Shown: positions 1 to 8,751, counted from the stretch's first letter. The stretch is DNA of 64,000 nucleotides from Kiritimatiellia bacterium (GCA_017450695.1 JAFSTA010000009.1:1-64000); one strand, 5' to 3'. The notes: generated by a model from the sequence alone, not told the origin. Numbers and translations: made by a program.

Positions 1-58
1 AAAGGTAACAGAGGAATTTCGGGTCAAATTTTGAGCGTGCGCTTTCAGCTTTTGGTGG

Positions 59-1162
59 CTAGAAGAAATACCCGGACAATACGCGATTATGTCGTACAAG
101 CGACGTGAGGCGCAAGTCTGCCACGATGGAATCGAGGGAGAACCAATCTTCCGGTGGTAGGGCGGCGCGGGGAATCGGGTGTGCAAGGCCAAGGGAATCG
201 ATGCTTTCCGCCTCGCGGAAAGCGGGTGCGGCATCGCCTGGCGTCCAGCCGAGACGAACGGTGACTGCGTTCCCGCCCCGCTCCTTCAAGAGCCGGAGCG
301 CGAGTTCACGCGCACGGAACGCACCCGCCACATCGACTTTGTGGGGATCTTTTCCGCAGATCGCCCCGCCCCCAATGGGGACCTCCGGTCCGTAAAAATC
401 GACAACGAGTTTCTTGCCGGACAGACCGTTGTCCCCCTCCGGCCCGCCAACGATGAAGTCACCCATGCCATTCAGGACGAAGTCCTCCAGCGGCAGGTCG
501 GAGATGCCCGCGATTCCTCGCGCCTCCAGTTCCGCCAGCGCACCGCGCACGACGGGCAGCACAAGCTCATGCTGCTCCGCCGGAAACACGCCCGCCCGAT
601 GCTGGATGCTCAAAGTCAGCCGCCGCCATTGGTAACGCCTGTCCTTGTCGTCGAGGTGTACAAGCACCTTGAAGTCCGGGCCGAACTTGTCGGGAACCGT
701 CCGACGCCAGGCATCGACCTTCCGCCCGATGTAGTTGGCCACGAAGTGCGCGGGCGGCAGGTAGTCTGTTTCGGGGTGGTTACAGGCGTACCCCGTGACG
801 ACATTCTGGTCGTCGGAAAGGTTGCGGATGGCACGTTCCTCGTCCGAGAGCGGCTCAAGACACACGTTTTGGATGACCTTCAGCTTCTCCGGCGCGTGAA
901 TCCAGATTCCGCCGTACCCCGCCTCGCGATAGCCCTTTCGGGCAATCTCCTCGATCTCGTCATGCCGCACGGCGCATGTGTCACCCGCCCCCGCAGCGAT
1001 ACGTCCGTCGATGAAGACATGATCGGTGTGTACGGCGCATTCCATGCCCACAAGGGCATCGCCGTCTCGCCCGACGGCAAGATCGACGATGGACTCCACG
1101 ATGGCATCCGCAAGGCGGTCGGGATGTCCGGGCGAGACAAATTCTGCTATGTGCGATTTCAT
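59..1162 (-). CDS. metK: Divergent S-adenosylmethionine synthetase
   Basis: This 367-aa protein should make S-adenosylmethionine from methionine and ATP in the cytosol. The start at 1162 (MKSHIAEF) is chosen because AAGGAG lies 6-11 bases upstream; the frame stays open further upstream into a hairpin. Visible family marks are N-terminal SPGHPDRLAD (usually SEGHPDKIAD), DDQN (usually GDQG), PDFK, GGPEGDNGLSGKK (usually GDxGLTGRK) and GGGAICGKDPHKVD, which keeps the two ATP/phosphate-binding lysines and the aspartate of GKDPxKVD. The protein is clearly unlike ordinary bacterial MetK in the flexible loop and C-terminus. It follows the MoxR/VWA operon on the same strand after a 102-base gap holding a strong hairpin, so it may be its fourth gene. 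It could be the only MetK of the genome or an accessory copy; the window cannot decide. Confidence 0.85.
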   Translation of the reverse strand: MKSHIAEFVSPGHPDRLADAIVESIVDLAVGRDGDALVGMECAVHTDHVFIDGRIAAGAGDTCAVRHDEIEEIARKGYREAGYGGIWIHAPEKLKVIQNVCLEPLSDEERAIRNLSDDQNVVTGYACNHPETDYLPPAHFVANYIGRKVDAWRRTVPDKFGPDFKVLVHLDDKDRRYQWRRLTLSIQHRAGVFPAEQHELVLPVVRGALAELEARGIAGISDLPLEDFVLNGMGDFIVGGPEGDNGLSGKKLVVDFYGPEVPIGGGAICGKDPHKVDVAGAFRARELALRLLKERGGNAVTVRLGWTPGDAAPAFREAESIDSLGLAHPIPRAALPPEDWFSLDSIVADLRLTSLVRHNRVLSGYFF

Positions 1163-1181
1163 GGTTAACTCCTTGTTTTTC

Positions 1182-1250
1182 AGCCACAAAGAACGCAAAG
1201 AACGCAAAGTTTCAAGAAAACTCTTTGTGCTCTTTGTGTTCTTTGTGGCT
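1182..1250. repeat. Near-perfect 69-base palindrome between VWA gene and metK
   Basis: AGCCACAAAGAACGCAAAG-type left arm and a CTTTGTGTTCTTTGTGGCT right arm surround a short A-rich loop. The arms are built from repeated CAAAGAACG units. It lies downstream of the VWA gene stop and immediately upstream of the metK ribosome-binding site. It could act as a terminator or processing hairpin, or be a dispersed palindromic repeat; CACAAAGAACGCAAAG-like units are familiar intergenic repeats in environmental genomes. No long T-run follows on the minus strand. Confidence 0.75.
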
Positions 1251-1264
1251 AGAATTCTTCATGT

Positions 1265-2692
1265 TCAAAAAAGCCTTACGAATTCATTTGAGATAGATGA
1301 GAGATCCTTTTCGGGATTGTACTGCGGATCGGATTTGACAAGGCCGACGTAAAGACGCATCCCCGCGGAACGGAACCCTGCGACAAGGGCGGCCTTCGGA
1401 CATCCCGTGTAACCGTCCGTGACCACCACAACGGACCGAGGGCGTTTCCGCGCGGGCAGGTCGAGGACGTGTCGCAGCACGCAGTCGATGTTTGTTCCGC
1501 CCGTCGAGAAGAACTTCCGGGCGGCAAGGTCGCGGGCGGTCGTGGGATACACGACGGTCGAAAACACATGAACCGTGCAGAGGCCGCGCCGACAGTACGG
1601 CAAAAGTGCCTGTGCCACGGATGGAACCTCGACCGCAACCGATCCCGACACGTCGAAATAGACGAACGCCTGCCTGTTGTCGCGGCTCGACGGACGGCAA
1701 ACCATCGTGACCGCCCGATAGACGAGCGCGTCGCCGAGCGCGGCCTCGCGAGCCTCGTGCGAACGGTCGCGCCAGTCGGGGAGAAACGTGGCCGTCTCGC
1801 AAAGCCTCTCGCGCACGGAGCGGCAACGCACCTCGTTCTGCCCCGGCATCGCCGCCCGGCGCATGAGCCGCCGGATACCGCGCCGGATCACAAGGTTCGG
1901 ATCGGCCTTTGCGTCGAAGTCCCGCTCACGCTCCGAAGAACCGAGGTCGCGCCCTTTGAGCGGTCGGTCGGGGCTGGGCCACTTGGAGATGATTTTGTGG
2001 ATCAGGTCTTTCATCTCGGCGGACATCTCCTCGTCCTCCTCGCCATGCGAACCGAGGAGAAGCGGTTTGTCACCGTGCGGACGGACGGGACGATCACCCC
2101 GACCATCGTTCTCGTTGCCCGGTTGAGGCGAGTGTCCCGCATGGCCTTCACCAGACAGTAGCAATGAGATTTCCTGGACGCAGCCACTCTTGAGAAGAGC
2201 CTCGTACACGTCGTAGTATGTGCCGATATCGCTACCGCCGTAGAGAAGTCTCAATGCGTTCTCTGCCTCGGGGGGAGTTCCCCTACCCTTCGGACGTAAC
2301 AGCGTGTAGGGCATCTTGTCGGGCGGGTAGTACTCCGTGAAGAACGAGGTAAACTCCGGGCGCGGGAAGAGCGAACAGAGAAGCGCGTTGATGACGGCGT
2401 CGAAGACGAGGTTGCGCACTTCCGTCGAGCGGGGAAAGAGCCGCGTGTGACCGAGGATCACGTGGTACAGTTCGTGCATCACCAGCATGAAGAGGTGTTC
2501 GTCGGTCTTGCAATGGCAACCGATGAACTCCTGGTTGAGCAGGAGTTCCGGCGAATCCCCGCACGTCACACAGGCGGTCTCGGTCTTGTTTGAAAAGCGA
2601 ACGCGGAAGAGCGACAGGAACGTCATCAGCTCGAACGAGCGAGGCGGAATCACGTTCAATATACGCTCGATGATTTTCTCTTCGTCGGTCAT
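1265..2692 (-). CDS. VWA-domain protein with N-terminal HExxH metallopeptidase-like domain (DUF2201-like)
   Basis: A 475-aa cytosolic protein. The N-terminal part carries HELYH at residues 73-77 followed by GH, the zinc-binding signature of the metallopeptidase-like domain that precedes VWA-like domains in DUF2201/COG3864 proteins. Residues about 185-225 are a polar, low-complexity linker. The C-terminal VWA-like domain has an intact MIDAS: DVSGS (347-351), TGGTN (397-401) and VVTDG (about D426). Start 2692 has GGAGGTGA just upstream and overlaps the stop of the 155-aa gene (ATGA), so translation is coupled. Proteins like this pair with MoxR AAA+ ATPases, as here two genes upstream, and are thought to act with them as chaperone or remodelling machines. 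The substrate is unknown. The frame continues upstream of 2692, but that segment lies inside the neighbouring gene. Confidence 0.85.
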   Translation of the reverse strand: MTDEEKIIERILNVIPPRSFELMTFLSLFRVRFSNKTETACVTCGDSPELLLNQEFIGCHCKTDEHLFMLVMHELYHVILGHTRLFPRSTEVRNLVFDAVINALLCSLFPRPEFTSFFTEYYPPDKMPYTLLRPKGRGTPPEAENALRLLYGGSDIGTYYDVYEALLKSGCVQEISLLLSGEGHAGHSPQPGNENDGRGDRPVRPHGDKPLLLGSHGEEDEEMSAEMKDLIHKIISKWPSPDRPLKGRDLGSSERERDFDAKADPNLVIRRGIRRLMRRAAMPGQNEVRCRSVRERLCETATFLPDWRDRSHEAREAALGDALVYRAVTMVCRPSSRDNRQAFVYFDVSGSVAVEVPSVAQALLPYCRRGLCTVHVFSTVVYPTTARDLAARKFFSTGGTNIDCVLRHVLDLPARKRPRSVVVVTDGYTGCPKAALVAGFRSAGMRLYVGLVKSDPQYNPEKDLSSISNEFVRLF

Positions 2693-3156
2693 GGTGTCAC
2701 CTCCGGCCAGTGGAGGTTTGGAAAATATTTCTCCGGGAACGCAATCGCGTCCTTGTAAGCGGCGCAAGAAGAACTAAGGTTTATGTCCCGCCTTGGAATG
2801 TAAATCATGCCAGCCATGCGGCCAAGGACTGCCAACGTCAGGATCGGATCTCCACAGACCCTGTAGATTTTTGGATCGTTGCCTTTCAGCGGTTGGTTGA
2901 CATTTTCACAGATGCATCCGATCATAAATCCTGTCGGACGCTTGACGGCATCAAGCTCTGCCTTGTGATCCTGAACAAATCGTGTCAGCCAGTCGTTGAT
3001 GATGGCGTCTCGCTCTGCAGACGGCAATTTCAGATTGTCGCCTGGAGCATGAAGACCGACTCGCCTCAAATCCAAAACGACCTGTCTCCCGACTGGCTTG
3101 ACCTGCTGGCGCGCCGTCGTGAGAGGCGGCCCGGACATGTTGTGATAGGCGTTCAT
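2689..3156 (-). CDS. Unrecognised 155-aa protein between MoxR and VWA genes
   Basis: I do not recognise this protein. It starts at 3156 (MNAYHNMSG), where its ATG overlaps the MoxR stop as ATGA, and its own stop overlaps the VWA start the same way. That double coupling is the main evidence that it is real and acts with both neighbours. No signal peptide or membrane segment is visible. The middle, FMIGCICENVNQPLKG and IYRVCGDPILTLAVLG, is hydrophobic with several cysteines (CIC, VCGD, SSSC). The C-terminus, AFPEKYFPNLHWPEV, is aromatic-rich. It could be a substrate adaptor or structural partner of the ATPase; that is only inferred from position. Confidence 0.8.
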   Translation of the reverse strand: MNAYHNMSGPPLTTARQQVKPVGRQVVLDLRRVGLHAPGDNLKLPSAERDAIINDWLTRFVQDHKAELDAVKRPTGFMIGCICENVNQPLKGNDPKIYRVCGDPILTLAVLGRMAGMIYIPRRDINLSSSCAAYKDAIAFPEKYFPNLHWPEVTP

Positions 3157-4577
3157 TGAAGTGAAAACTCCTTCCACAGTTGTTCAAAGTCCTTCGACGC
3201 GCTGATGACAGCTTTCTTGTCGGGAAAGCCATCTGGAAGAAACGAGTTGAGCAGGTTCGCATGGTAACGTGCAAAGTCTGTCTCCGCGCCGCATCGCCCA
3301 TTGACGTCGGCAATCCGTGCGCCGATCGTGCGAGTTACCTCGGAGACCCAAGCCGAAACGGATACGTTCTTTTCCACTGGCTCAATGGCCGGCAGAATAT
3401 CCTTTGCAAGCAACTCAACCGTAGAGGCCGGGATATCCGAGCGCTCGCGGATGGCAAGATAGGTGGCAAGGGCGAGCCCGCGCCGGAGATACCGCTTTGC
3501 CGCCGCTACGCCTTCGCCGATGACGACGGCGGCACGGTCTGGTGGAACGGAGAGCTTCTTCGAGACCATCGACTTGAGGCGCAACACCGGATCGGCGATC
3601 CGCATCAGCTGCACCAACGGATCGGATTCGTCCAACGCCGAAAGTTTCCACGCCGTCTTGCAGATGGCAGTCAGTTCCGCCGCGTTGAGTCTCCTGCGCG
3701 CCCGGTCGGGAAGCGTGTTCAGGAGCGCGAGACGAGCCGAATCGTAGAGCTGCGGCTCCTCCCCTCCCGTCCGCCAGGCGAGAACTTGGCGGGCCGCGTG
3801 TACGGCAATGACACATCGGAGCAGCATTGTCGCCCGACGCGTCGAGACGTCGTAGCGCGACGCATGAAGCTTCGGCACGAGCGTGATGATGTACGGCGTG
3901 AGGCGGGGCGTCAGCTCCGGTACCAGCGCGCCGTACCGTTCGCGTGCCTCCGCGACGAGTTCACGGATGGCGACGGGGAACTCGTGCCGTCCGGCGAACT
4001 GGTCTGCGAGAACCTTCTTCTGGTCGGACGGCGAGAGGTCGTCCCAATCCGGCACCGACATGATGTAGGGGAACCGATCCGCAAGCGCGGCGTCGAGCGG
4101 TTCGGAACCGAGGTAGAGCGCGTCGCCCTCGTCCAGCTCCTCGTCCGTCGGCGGCGGATTCATCGCGGCCCAGCGATAGACGAGGCTGGAGAGCGGACGC
4201 CCCTGGACGCGCCGGTCGTAGATGATCGGGAAGAGCTTGTTCTGGAGCTCGGGGCGCGTGCGGCTGATCTCGTCGATGAACACGACCTCCGCATCCCAGA
4301 TGCTCTCCGGCGACGAGAGATATTCGAGCTTCGTGCGCGTCGCGTCCGGGAGTGGTACGCCCACCAGGTCGTCGTAGTTGATGAGGCTCGCGTTGTACGA
4401 GCGGAACGCCATGCCGAGGCTTTCGGCAAGACGCTCCAGCACAAAACTCTTGGCGCATCCGTGGGCACCCACGAGGAGAAGCGGTTCCTCCGAGAGAAGC
4501 GCCGCCAGCAGTACAGGCTCGGCCTTCTTCCACCCATACAGCCCCAGCGGCTCGGTGATTAACGAAGAGGGGTTCAT
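3153..4577 (-). CDS. MoxR-type AAA+ ATPase
   Basis: A 474-aa cytosolic ATPase. Walker A GAHGCAKS is at residues 37-44, Walker B VVFIDEI at 98-104 and a sensor-1-like WAAMNPPPTDEE segment at about 135-146, the order expected for the MoxR clade of helix-2-insert AAA+ proteins. The C-terminal third is helical and less conserved. Start 4577 has AAGGAG upstream. It is the first gene of the operon with the 155-aa protein and the VWA/HExxH protein, a classic MoxR-VWA partnership in which the ATPase remodels or activates a target presented by the VWA protein. The exact role here is unknown: metal insertion, stress response and conflict-system roles all occur in the family. It is not near the Bat genes at 20.8-24.7 kb. 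Confidence 0.9.
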   Translation of the reverse strand: MNPSSLITEPLGLYGWKKAEPVLLAALLSEEPLLLVGAHGCAKSFVLERLAESLGMAFRSYNASLINYDDLVGVPLPDATRTKLEYLSSPESIWDAEVVFIDEISRTRPELQNKLFPIIYDRRVQGRPLSSLVYRWAAMNPPPTDEELDEGDALYLGSEPLDAALADRFPYIMSVPDWDDLSPSDQKKVLADQFAGRHEFPVAIRELVAEARERYGALVPELTPRLTPYIITLVPKLHASRYDVSTRRATMLLRCVIAVHAARQVLAWRTGGEEPQLYDSARLALLNTLPDRARRRLNAAELTAICKTAWKLSALDESDPLVQLMRIADPVLRLKSMVSKKLSVPPDRAAVVIGEGVAAAKRYLRRGLALATYLAIRERSDIPASTVELLAKDILPAIEPVEKNVSVSAWVSEVTRTIGARIADVNGRCGAETDFARYHANLLNSFLPDGFPDKKAVISASKDFEQLWKEFSLQ

Positions 4578-4783
4578 CGTTTTGTCTCCTTTCCCGTCCT
4601 ATCAAGCTTCTCAGGAAGGGACTATCCCCCCGCAAACGATTAGCCGCCCATCCTGCAATCAAGACGAGCGGCCTTCTGGAACATATTTCCCTTTCGGGCA
4701 CATCGCCTCTCGGCTACCACCGTGGTGTTCCACTCGGTTGGTGCGATCTGCGTTACCGCAAATCGTCTCCTGATGTCTTGAGC
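4578..4783 (-). ncRNA. Structured 5' leader of the MoxR operon (candidate regulatory RNA)
   Basis: About 206 nt separate the predicted transcription start from the MoxR start codon. Read on the minus strand, it contains a 9-bp helix closed by a GUAA loop (4744-4765), the short hairpin GCC-GAGA-GGC (4705-4714), the hairpin CCC-GAAA-GGG (4689-4698) and a fully paired 10-bp helix with a 10-nt loop (4643-4672). Three GNRA-type tetraloops in about 80 nt suggest a folded RNA with tertiary contacts. I compared the remembered consensus cores of SAM, SAH, GEMM, TPP, FMN, cobalamin, glycine, THF and ZTP riboswitches and saw no match. It could also be a plain leader or a protein-binding autoregulatory site. 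Confidence 0.5.
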
Positions 4784-4789
4784 GCGCGT

Positions 4790-4818
4790 AAGGTATCACA
4801 TTCCAGAATGCGTGTCAA
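4790..4818 (-). promoter_or_regulatory. Sigma-70-type promoter of the MoxR operon
   Basis: On the minus strand the -35 box TTGACA (4813-4818) and -10 box TACCTT (4790-4795) are 17 bases apart. The spacer contains the perfect dyad CATTCTGGAATG, which could be an operator. Transcription would start near 4783. Confidence 0.7.
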
Positions 4819-4925
4819 TAGGGGTGAAGAAAAAAGTTGAAGCCTCAGTTTTTCGGCCTCCGTGCCCTCCACGTTCTCCGCGTAAGACAAAAACCGGCTG
4901 TGAAAGGTACTGTCGCGCGACCACG

Positions 4926-5125
4926 GAAAAAGTTAAAAAAAATTAAATCGCTTCGCTTTGAAATAGTTAAAAAGTGCTGGCGGACGCGACGGCGCGCGTC
5001 CAACAACACTCTGATAAGCGACAAGAGTGTCGCTTCCCCGAAACAAGCGCCGATTTCAAGCCTCCGAAGGAGGCGATTTAACCTTTTCAAGCGCAGCGAT
5101 TTAATTTTTCCCTGTTTCGTGTGTT
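4926..5125. repeat. Composite hairpin intergenic repeat, copy A
   Basis: The stretch begins with AATTAAATCGCTTCGCTTTG and ends with its approximate reverse complement, AGCGCAGCGATTTAATTTTT. In between are a GC-rich hairpin (GGACGCG/CGCGTCC type), a CACTCT...AGAGTG hairpin and GCCTCCGAAGGAGGC. The same building blocks recur around 5983, 8909, 11265, 11403, 15829 and 15921. Open frames through this region are repeat-derived and I do not call them genes. The remainder of 4819-5337 shows nothing else recognisable. Confidence 0.8.
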
Positions 5126-5337
5126 CCGTGGTTTCTAATACATTGTCCAACAGAGGAATTTGCTTTTCGTTTGGGCAACCAAAATTAGGCTTTCGTTTCG
5201 CATGAAGTTGTGTTACGCTTCTGGATGTAAACACCATGCGGAGATGGCGTGCTGATACCGCGAACGTCTGGGAACTCTCTCAGGAACCGACACGGGAATA
5301 TCGGCAGTCTAGGAACAGTTTCATAGGAACGTTGAAA

Positions 5338-5967
5338 ATGCGAGAACGATATCTATTCCGAGGATGCGGCGGGGATTTTCAGGGCAGCATCGATGAGGAG
5401 GGGCGGCTCTATGACGAGATGCACAGGCTCGTCGGAAGGATCGAGGGCAATGCCATTTACGACACCTGTAATCTCAAGCAGGGTACGATAGATGAGAACG
5501 GGAAGCTGTGGGATTCCATCCACGTCTTTGTGGGGGAAGAACGCGGAAAAAATTTCATTGGGCAAACGGGGCATGGCGCCGGATTAGTCCGGGGAGACTA
5601 TCCCGACGAAGGACGAGGCGTGGAATATGGTGCGCTGATGTTACTGAAGAAAAAGAGCCAGCAGAATTGTGATACGCCTATGGATTTCCGGTATGAATTC
5701 GGTGACGAAGAAGACTACGGCGGCAACCAGGATCGCTACGACGAATACGACGATGATGAGTATGAAAGCGACACGGACGATTCGTATGGCGGTGGAAGGG
5801 ATGACTATTTCACCCCTGGCCCGACGCCACACCGCAGGAGTCGGCATACCAATCAAGAGTACGACGACGATCCCCCGGTCTCGTACCTCGCCTATCTCAT
5901 CATGGGGGGAGTAATCGGAGGCATGATCCTGTACATTGTCATTTGCGCATACATCGTGCTGAAGTAA
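5338..5967 (+). CDS. Acidic tail-anchored protein with a duplicated 27-residue motif
   Basis: A 209-aa protein I cannot assign to a family. Start 5338 (MRERYLFRG) is chosen over the upstream ATG at 5236 because the earlier residues look like unrelated intergenic translation and AGGAA lies just upstream. Residues 16-42 and 49-75 are an internal duplication of the form G-[ST]-I-D-E-x-G-x-L-[YW]-D ... VG. A very acidic, Tyr/Asp/Gly-rich stretch follows (about residues 115-160, with runs like YDEYDDDEYE). The C-terminus is one membrane helix (LMGGVIGGMILYIVICAYIV-like) with only a few residues after it, so the protein is probably tail-anchored with the repeats in the cytosol. It stands alone between repeat copies A and B. 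Confidence 0.7.
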   Translation: MRERYLFRGCGGDFQGSIDEEGRLYDEMHRLVGRIEGNAIYDTCNLKQGTIDENGKLWDSIHVFVGEERGKNFIGQTGHGAGLVRGDYPDEGRGVEYGALMLLKKKSQQNCDTPMDFRYEFGDEEDYGGNQDRYDEYDDDEYESDTDDSYGGGRDDYFTPGPTPHRRSRHTNQEYDDDPPVSYLAYLIMGGVIGGMILYIVICAYIVLK

Positions 5968-5982
5968 CGGGCGCGACGAGGG

Positions 5983-6112
5983 AAAATTAAATCGCTTCGC
6001 TTGAAATGGTTAAAGTGCGCGGGCGGACACGACGGGGCACGTCCTACAACACTCTGATAAGCGGTCAAGCGCCGATTTCAAGCCTCTGAAGGAGGCGATT
6101 TAACCTTTTCAC
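5983..6112. repeat. Composite hairpin intergenic repeat, copy B
   Basis: This copy has the order AAATTAAATCGCTTCGCTTG, a GGACACGACGGGGCACGTCC hairpin, ACAACACTCTGATAAGCG, then GCCGATTTCAAGCCTCTGAA and GGAGGCGATTTAACC. It fills the gap between the tail-anchored protein gene and the 3' end of gyrA, where it could end both convergent transcripts. Confidence 0.8.
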
Positions 6113-6115
6113 TTC

Positions 6116-8698
6116 TTACGGCTGCGCGGCGGGTTCATCCGGCTTCGCGTCCGTTGCATCCGGCGTGACGGGCGGTTGTTCCGCGTTGACCGTCACGGGC
6201 TGTTCCGGCTCTTCCGGATCGGCGATGCTGACGGAGACGACCTTCTCGCCCTCGCTGAGTTTCACCAGACGGACACCCATGCCCGAACGCCCGATGACGC
6301 TGACGTTGCCCACGGGCGTACGGACGATCATGCCGTCGGAGGCGATGGTGATCACCGTGTGCTCTTCCTTCACGGCATAGGCGGCAACAACCTTGCCGTT
6401 CCGTCCGTTCGGATCCTTGATGGCGATCATGCCCTGGCCGCCGCGGTTGTGTTCGGTGAAGTCCTTGAACTCGGAGCGCTTGGCGTAGCCGTTCTCGGTG
6501 ACGACCATCAACGTCGCGTCATCATCGACGACGTCGAAACTGCGCACCACGTCATCGCCCTGCAGCCGGATGCCACGCACGCCGGTGGCCGTGCGTCCCA
6601 TGCGGCGGACCTTGGATTCATTGAAGCGGATCCCCTTGCCGTTGGCGGTGATCATCAGGATGTCGTCGCCCGCATGCGTAAGCGCCACGCGGATCAGGCG
6701 GTCGCCCTCGTCGATCGACAGCGCACGGATTCCGTTCTTGTTGATGTTCTTGTAGGCGATCAGCGCGGTCTTCTTGACCGTGCCCCGTTCCGTCGCGAAG
6801 AAGACATCCACGTTCTCTGCAAACTCGCGGATCGGGAGAAGCGCGACAACGGACTCGTTTTCCTGAAGCTTCAGGAGGTTGACGATCGGGCGTCCGACAG
6901 ACGTGCGGGAGAACTCGTCGATCTCGAACGCGCGGTCCGCGAAGACGCGCCCCAGGTTCGTGAAGAAGAGCAGCGTATCATGCGTCTGCGCGATAAAGAT
7001 CGTGGTGATGAAATCCTCGTCCTTGATGGTCGCGCCCGTGACACCGTGCCCGCCGCGCCCCTGGACACGGTAGGTCGTCAGCGGAACGCGCTTGACGTAC
7101 CCGCGATGGGAGAGCGTGATGACGCACGGCGCGTCCGGAATCAGGTCTTCCTTGTTGACGTCGCCTTCCGCCGGAACGAGTTCCGTACGACGGACGCCCT
7201 CCTTCCGGTTTTCCACATACTTCTGCTTCAGGTCCGCCAAGTCCTGCTTGAGGATGTTGTAGATCTCCTGCGGGTCCGCCAGGATTTCCTTGAGGCGGGC
7301 AATCCTCTGCACGAGCTCGTTCAATTCCGCCTGCACCTTGTCGCGTTCCAGGGCGGTCAACTGGTAGAGGCGCATTTCCAGGATCGCGGTCGCCTGGCGG
7401 TCGCTGAACGAGAAACGGTCGATCAGGTTCGTCTTCGCCTCGTCGCGGTTTTTCGCGGAACGGATGATGCGGATCACCTCGTCCATGTGATCCAGCGCGA
7501 TCAGCAATCCCTCCACGATATGCTTGCGCGCTTCCGCCTTGGCGATCTCGAACTGCGTACGGCGCGTGACGACCTCAAAGCGGTGGTCCACATAGCAACG
7601 GATCAGGTCGGTCAGCGTCATTTCCTTGGGACGCCCCTGATCCAGCGCCAGCATGATCGCGCCGAACGTGGTCTGCAGCTGCGTGTGGTGGTAGAGGTTG
7701 TTCAACACAACCTCGCCCATCGCGCCCCGCTTCAGTTCCACGACAATGCGCATACCTCCCTTGTCGGAACTCTCGTCGCGGATGTCGGAAATGCCCTCGA
7801 TGACCTTCTCGTTCACCAGCTCGGCCATGTTCTTGACCATTTCCGCTTTGTTGACGCTGTACGGGATTTCCGTGATGATGATGACGTCGCGTCCGCGTTT
7901 ATCCTGTTCGATGGAGGCCTTTCCGCGCACGGTCAGCTTGCCGCGCCCGGTCTTGTACATCCGCTCGATCTCACGCATTCCGCAGATCATGCCGCCCGTC
8001 GGGAAGTCGGGACCCTTGATGAACTGCATCAGCTCGTCGATCGTACACTTGGGGTTGTCGATGTAATACGTAATCCCGTCGCAAAGCTCGCCCAGGTTGT
8101 GCGGCGGCATGTTCGTCGCCATGCCCACCGCGATGCCGACGGAACCGTTCAGCAACAGGTTCGGTACTTTCGACGGCAAGACCGTCGGCTCCATGAACTC
8201 GCCGTTGTAGTTGGGCGTGAAATCCACCGTGTCCTTGTCGAGGTCCTTCAGAATCTCCTCCGCCAGTCTCTGCATTCGGACTTCCGTGTAACGCATGGCG
8301 GCAGGTGGATCGCCATCGACAGAACCGAAGTTACCCTGTCCATCGACCAAGGGGTAGCGCATCGAAAAATCCTGCGCCAAACGAACGATCGTGTCGTAAA
8401 TCGCGGAATCGCCGTGCGGGTGGTATTTACCCATGACGTCGCCGACCACACGTGCGGATTTCTTGTAAGCCTTGTCGTAGGTATTCCCCATCTCGCCCAT
8501 CGTGAACAGGACGCGACGATGAACCGGCTTGAATCCGTCGCGGGCATCCGGCAGGGCACGCCCGACGATGACGCTCATCGAATAATCGATGTAGGAATTC
8601 TGCATTTCCTGCTCGATCTTGATGGTCGAAAGCCCAGGTTCCACAATTGGCTCCGCGTTCGTTTCCGGTTGCTCGGTCGGTTTGATTTCGTCACTCAT
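6116..8698 (-). CDS. gyrA: DNA gyrase subunit A
   Basis: An 860-aa catalytic subunit of DNA gyrase, which introduces negative supercoils with GyrB (not in this window). The N-terminal breakage-reunion domain has [31 protein letters not shown] and the catalytic tyrosine Y137 in AMRYTEV. The positions matching quinolone-determining Ser83 and Asp87 are the usual S and D, so no resistance change is seen. The C-terminal beta-pinwheel starts with a GyrA-box-like QGRGGHG, which supports gyrase over topoisomerase IV. A Pro/Glu/Asp-rich tail of about 35 residues ends the protein. Start 8698 (MSDEIK) is preferred over an in-frame TTG at 8710 because GGGAG lies 6-7 bases upstream of it. Confidence 0.97.
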   Translation of the reverse strand: MSDEIKPTEQPETNAEPIVEPGLSTIKIEQEMQNSYIDYSMSVIVGRALPDARDGFKPVHRRVLFTMGEMGNTYDKAYKKSARVVGDVMGKYHPHGDSAIYDTIVRLAQDFSMRYPLVDGQGNFGSVDGDPPAAMRYTEVRMQRLAEEILKDLDKDTVDFTPNYNGEFMEPTVLPSKVPNLLLNGSVGIAVGMATNMPPHNLGELCDGITYYIDNPKCTIDELMQFIKGPDFPTGGMICGMREIERMYKTGRGKLTVRGKASIEQDKRGRDVIIITEIPYSVNKAEMVKNMAELVNEKVIEGISDIRDESSDKGGMRIVVELKRGAMGEVVLNNLYHHTQLQTTFGAIMLALDQGRPKEMTLTDLIRCYVDHRFEVVTRRTQFEIAKAEARKHIVEGLLIALDHMDEVIRIIRSAKNRDEAKTNLIDRFSFSDRQATAILEMRLYQLTALERDKVQAELNELVQRIARLKEILADPQEIYNILKQDLADLKQKYVENRKEGVRRTELVPAEGDVNKEDLIPDAPCVITLSHRGYVKRVPLTTYRVQGRGGHGVTGATIKDEDFITTIFIAQTHDTLLFFTNLGRVFADRAFEIDEFSRTSVGRPIVNLLKLQENESVVALLPIREFAENVDVFFATERGTVKKTALIAYKNINKNGIRALSIDEGDRLIRVALTHAGDDILMITANGKGIRFNESKVRRMGRTATGVRGIRLQGDDVVRSFDVVDDDATLMVVTENGYAKRSEFKDFTEHNRGGQGMIAIKDPNGRNGKVVAAYAVKEEHTVITIASDGMIVRTPVGNVSVIGRSGMGVRLVKLSEGEKVVSVSIADPEEPEQPVTVNAEQPPVTPDATDAKPDEPAAQP

Positions 8699-8721
8699 AC
8701 TCACTCCCAAAAATGAGGGTT

Positions 8722-8751
8722 ATTATACCATATTGGACAGCCAAAAAGCAA
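8722..8751 (-). promoter_or_regulatory. gyrA promoter
   Basis: The -10 box is a perfect TATAAT (8722-8727) preceded by TGG, an extended -10. A TTGCTT -35 (8746-8751) lies 18 bases upstream. The transcript would begin about 17 nt before the gyrA start codon. Confidence 0.7.

Noticed and set aside
4578-4783. Known SAM riboswitch before an operon with metK
   Set aside because: The conserved SAM-I, SAM-II and SAH cores are not present, and metK is the distal gene.
4845-5237. 130-codon open frames on both strands upstream of the tail-anchored protein
   Set aside because: They are translations of the composite hairpin repeat, with similar peptides at the other copies.
6176-8716. Very long open frame on the plus strand opposite gyrA
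   Set aside because: It is antisense to a certain gene, has no recognisable motif and reflects the GC-rich codon pattern of gyrA.
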